54,462 nt of DNA, from contig JBAUID010000251.1 of NCBI GenBank assembly GCA_049680625.1, positions 1 to 54,462 on the forward strand, read 5' to 3'. Every line of letters begins with the position of its first letter. Within the stretch, counting starts at the first letter, position 1. Shown piece after piece: positions 51,792 through 54,462 of this stretch. This DNA comes from JAUIAI01 sp049680625 (GTDB lineage Bacteria > Pseudomonadota > Gammaproteobacteria > Burkholderiales > Burkholderiaceae_E). The translations under genes and the position numbers were made by a program. The notes beneath the pieces were generated by a model. The model had not been told where the DNA came from. It ran no database searches and saw only the letters and a program-made list of their open reading frames with translations.

Positions 51792-53126
51792 GTGAGCACA
51801 TCGAGTGTCGCCACCCCTTCGGAACATCGAGGTTATGCCACACACGGCGCAACCCAGGACGTAACGGAGCCGAACCAGCCGGTCTTAGCCGCTGATGGCA
51901 CTCCACTCAAGCAAAAGCTGCAGCAAACCACCCGGCGAGCTCGCCTGAAAGCTCTGGGGCTGACTCTGCCACTGGTGCTGTTCCTGATCGTTTCATTTGT
52001 TTTGCCAATAGGCCAGATGCTGTTTCGATCCGTGCACAACCCGGTCGGTTCAGCAGTTGTGCCAAACCTGGCCGTTGAAATTCAAAACTGGGACGGCAGC
52101 GGATTGCCATCAGAGAAAGCCTTTGAATTATTAGTCACCGATATTGCAGCTGCCCGAAGTAACCGGGAAATCGGAAAATCAGTTGGCAACCTGGCTACCC
52201 GGGTTAACTATGAAATACCAGGTTCGCGTAGCCTGTTTACATCTACTGCCAGAAAAATCAAAAGAATCAAGTCACCGCCGTATAAAGATGCACTAATCAA
52301 GATCGACAAACGATGGGGTGAGCCGGCCGTCTGGCGCAGTTTAAAACGCGTGACCCGGGACTACACCCCCGCGTTCTACCTCGCCGCAATCGACATGACT
52401 TATGACGCGAACGACAACATCGTGGACGCGCCAGAGCTATATCAGATCTACGTCGATATCTTTATAAAGACAATGTGGCTCTCGCTGGTCATTACCATTA
52501 TCTGTCTCGTACTTGCGTATCCGGTTGCCTACCTGTTGTCAGTGCTTCCGTTACGCACTTCAAACCTGTTGATGATTCTGGTACTACTGCCTTTCTGGAC
52601 CTCGCTTCTGGTGCGCACCACGGCATGGATCGCAATGCTACAGCGCGAAGGCGTTGTTAACGATGTACTGGTTGGGGTTGGTGCGATCGACCATGCGAAC
52701 CGTTTGCAAATGATCTATAACCAGACCGGTACGATCATCGCCATGGTGCACATCTTGTTGCCGTTCATGATCCTGCCTTTGTACTCCGTCATGAAAACCA
52801 TACCGCCAAGCTACATGCGCGCCGCCCGCTCACTGGGTGCCGATTCGCTGACCGCATTTCGTCGTGTCTACTTTCCGCAGACAATGCCGGGAATTGCCGC
52901 CGGCACCTTGCTGGTGTTTATTCTGGCAATTGGCTACTACATCACCCCGGCCCTGGTCGGTGGAGAAGACGGGCTGCTGATCTCCAACCTGATTGCCTAC
53001 CATATCAAGTCGTCACTGAACTGGAGCCTGGGCGCTGCGCTGGGTTCCATCTTGCTGGTGACAGTGCTGGTGCTGTACTGGGTTTATAACAAGCTGGTTG
53101 GCGTCGACAACCTGAAGTTCGGATAA
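51792..53126 (+). CDS. Polyamine-type ABC importer permease (PotB-like) with large periplasmic insert
   Basis: A 444-residue permease. The first membrane helix (LGLTLPLVLFLIVSFVLPIGQ, about 55-75) is followed by an insert of about 140 residues (80-222), then five further helices with the EAA-like loop MRAARSLGADSLTAFRRVYFPQTMPGIAAG. E. coli PotB is about 275 residues, so the insert is the major difference. It pairs with the PotC-like permease. Translation seems to start at GTG (51792). The N-terminal 40 residues are cytoplasmic and unstructured. Confidence 0.88.
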   Translation: MSTSSVATPSEHRGYATHGATQDVTEPNQPVLAADGTPLKQKLQQTTRRARLKALGLTLPLVLFLIVSFVLPIGQMLFRSVHNPVGSAVVPNLAVEIQNWDGSGLPSEKAFELLVTDIAAARSNREIGKSVGNLATRVNYEIPGSRSLFTSTARKIKRIKSPPYKDALIKIDKRWGEPAVWRSLKRVTRDYTPAFYLAAIDMTYDANDNIVDAPELYQIYVDIFIKTMWLSLVITIICLVLAYPVAYLLSVLPLRTSNLLMILVLLPFWTSLLVRTTAWIAMLQREGVVNDVLVGVGAIDHANRLQMIYNQTGTIIAMVHILLPFMILPLYSVMKTIPPSYMRAARSLGADSLTAFRRVYFPQTMPGIAAGTLLVFILAIGYYITPALVGGEDGLLISNLIAYHIKSSLNWSLGAALGSILLVTVLVLYWVYNKLVGVDNLKFG

Positions 53127-53133
53127 GAAAGTG

Positions 53134-54045
53134 ATGACGCTACCGCCGTATGCATCTCTGGGTGAAAAGATCTGGCACTACAGCTTTCTGCTGTTTTGCA
53201 CCGCAGTGTTTATTTTCCTGATTTCGCCTATCCTGATCATTATTCCGCTGTCGTTTAACGCAGAACCGTATTTCACATTTTCTGAAGGAATGCTCGCCCT
53301 GGAGCCAGAGGCTTATTCTTTGCGCTGGTACCAGGACATCTTGCACAACGGCATGGCCAACCCACAGGCGTCACTGTCGGCCGATTGGTGGTGGGACTTG
53401 TGGGGCAATTCACAGTGGATCCGCGCGGCACGTAATTCTCTGCTGATTGCCGTGGCCTCCACTATTGTCGCCACGGCCCTGGGCACCCTTGCGGCCCTGG
53501 GTTTGTCCCGACCGGAAATGCCGTTTCGCTCGTTAATTACCAGCTTGCTGATCTCGCCGCTCATTGTGCCGCTGGTGATCACGGCAACTGGCATGTTCTT
53601 TTTCTACTCACAGGTGAATCTCACGCAGACTTACCTGGGCATCATCCTTGCGCATGCCACCCTCGGAATTCCCTTTGTCATTATCACGGTGACGGCCACC
53701 CTGACCGGGTTTGACCGCTCGCTGATTCGCGCTGCCGAAAGCCTGGGCGCCAACGGCTGGACAACGTTCCGCCAGGTAATCATGCCGTTGATTCTGCCGG
53801 GCATGATCTCAGGCGCCTTGTTTGCGTTTATTACTTCGCTCGATGAAATTGTGGTCGTGTTGTTTCTCGCGGATGTTGATCAACGCACCATTCCCAGGCA
53901 GATGTGGTCCGGAATTCGTGAGCAAATATCCCCGACGATTCTCGCCGTGGCAACACTGTTGGTTGTGATGTCAATTGGCTTGCTGACGGTGGTCGAATTG
54001 CTGCGCCGGCGAACCGAGCGGCTGCGCGGGGTTACGCCGGCGTGA
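53134..54045 (+). CDS. Polyamine-type ABC importer permease (PotC-like)
   Basis: A 303-residue permease with six predicted helices (first at IWHYSFLLFCTAVFIFLISPI). The EAA loop is IRAAESLGANGWTTFRQVIMPLILPGM, followed by GALFAFITSLDEIVVVLFLA, strongly PotC-like. The ATG at 53134 has AAGAAAG upstream; a GTG one codon earlier is possible. The gap to the PotB-like gene is only 7 bp. It closes the importer operon. Confidence 0.9.
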   Translation: MTLPPYASLGEKIWHYSFLLFCTAVFIFLISPILIIIPLSFNAEPYFTFSEGMLALEPEAYSLRWYQDILHNGMANPQASLSADWWWDLWGNSQWIRAARNSLLIAVASTIVATALGTLAALGLSRPEMPFRSLITSLLISPLIVPLVITATGMFFFYSQVNLTQTYLGIILAHATLGIPFVIITVTATLTGFDRSLIRAAESLGANGWTTFRQVIMPLILPGMISGALFAFITSLDEIVVVLFLADVDQRTIPRQMWSGIREQISPTILAVATLLVVMSIGLLTVVELLRRRTERLRGVTPA

Positions 54046-54161
54046 TTTCTGCGCATTGCTGCATTGCAGCACCTCGGCTGGAAGTGTACTTCTCATGGTT
54101 AACATAAGCGTTCGCAGATTGTGCGCTGGTTCACGGTTGAAAAAAACCTTGGGTATTCCTT

Positions 54162-54189
54162 TGCACACTGCAGGCGTTCCGTTACACTC
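54162..54189 (+). promoter_or_regulatory. Predicted sigma-70-type promoter for the TAXI binding-protein gene
   Basis: TTGCAC (54162-54167) and TACACT (54184-54189) are separated by 16 bp, within the normal range for a sigma-70 promoter. The start of transcription would fall near 54196, giving a leader of about 67 nt before the ATG. Position and matches are suggestive only. Confidence 0.4.
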
Positions 54190-54262
54190 CGCAGACAACT
54201 TATTGCGCTCTGCGCAATTCAGACTGTCGGTACCGACCAAGCTTCAAGGAGACAAAATCAAC

Positions 54263-54462
54263 ATGGCGAAATTTCGCATTAACGTACTAACGGCAAGCCT
54301 CGCATCGGTTGCTCTGGCGGGCTCAGCACTGGCGGCCGATGTCAAATTACCACCGAATATTTCATGGACGGCGTACGGCACCACCTCGTCCGGCTATGCC
54401 CAGTCGATCGGCATTGGCCAGATGCTGACGAAGAACTACGGCACTTCTCTGCGGGTTATTCC
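54263..54462 (+). CDS. TAXI-family TRAP transporter solute-binding protein (3' end outside window)
   Basis: Only the first 66 codons are visible. A signal peptide (ASLASVALAGSALAAD) is followed by NISWTAYGTTSSGYAQSIGIGQML, a stretch typical of TAXI-type TRAP binding proteins. These deliver ligands such as glutamate or other organic acids to a fused DctQM-like membrane protein, which would lie beyond the right edge. AAGGAG sits just before the ATG at 54263. Confidence 0.8.
   Translation, partial: MAKFRINVLTASLASVALAGSALAADVKLPPNISWTAYGTTSSGYAQSIGIGQMLTKNYGTSLRVI

Noticed and set aside
54057..54071. Hairpin TGCTGC/GCAGCA after the PotC-like gene
   Set aside because: Six-bp stem without a T-tract, so termination is not supported.
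1..54462. CRISPR arrays, tRNA or rRNA genes, integrases and transposases
   Set aside because: None was found by reading; the short repeats seen are not evenly spaced arrays and no cloverleaf was recognised.

Overview
The window is a chromosomal segment of a heterotrophic proteobacterium, most likely a gammaproteobacterium. The pointers are a proteobacterial-type GshA, RlmJ, EttA, RmuC, AlkD, a YbbP-like permease, an RlpA-like protein and a bacterial lipocalin. The assignment rests on gene content only. No rRNA, tRNA, CRISPR array, integrase or transposase was recognised.

Layout. (1) 1-6.7 kb is dense in regulators: a hybrid histidine kinase cut by the left edge, its NarL-type response regulator, three related orphan LuxR-type regulators, a Crp/Fnr regulator and one enzyme of the LarA-like superfamily. 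(2) 6.9-8.8 kb holds an SDR epimerase/reductase and a heavily decayed remnant of a two-subunit molybdenum hydroxylase (IorA/IorB type) in which a deletion has joined the two subunit genes. (3) 9.0-20.5 kb is a minus-strand Tad (Flp, type IVc) pilus operon of twelve tightly packed genes. It runs from flp through a TadG-like protein, TadE-like pseudopilins, a 64-residue second pilin-like protein, RcpC/CpaB, the secretin RcpA/CpaC, a TadA/CpaF ATPase with an N-terminal FHA domain, TadB, TadC, a TPR protein and a final TadE-like protein with an Asn/Gly/Pro-rich tail. No prepilin peptidase or TadZ is present here. (4) 20.7-32 kb is housekeeping: RlmJ, a MaoC hydratase, lipocalin, isocitrate lyase, a lipoprotein, RmuC, a DUF4124-like protein, AlkD, a D-2-hydroxyacid dehydrogenase and an FtsX-type permease. 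(5) 32.1-38.6 kb looks catabolic: a fusion of an HCCA-isomerase-like domain to a carboxymuconolactone-decarboxylase-like domain, a protein resembling the large subunit of N,N-dimethylformamidase, a second D-2-hydroxyacid dehydrogenase and a UxaA-family dehydratase. (6) 38.6-49.2 kb is mixed: a YiiX-like hydrolase, MsrB, EttA, a YihY-family membrane protein, RlpA, a class II aldolase, an EamA transporter, GshA, a PEP-mutase/ICL-superfamily lyase, a small membrane protein and an MECR-like reductase. (7) 49.4-54.0 kb is a polyamine-type ABC importer (ATPase, binding protein, two permeases). A TAXI-type TRAP binding protein starts at the right edge.

The genes most likely to act together are the Tad operon, with start/stop overlaps between many genes, and the ABC importer, where a near-perfect intrinsic terminator sits between the binding-protein gene and the permease genes. 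The best candidates for something little described are the FHA-tagged Tad ATPase with the extra mini-pilin, and the isomerase-decarboxylase fusion next to the dimethylformamidase-like gene. All functions come from reading sequence motifs; no database search was possible.
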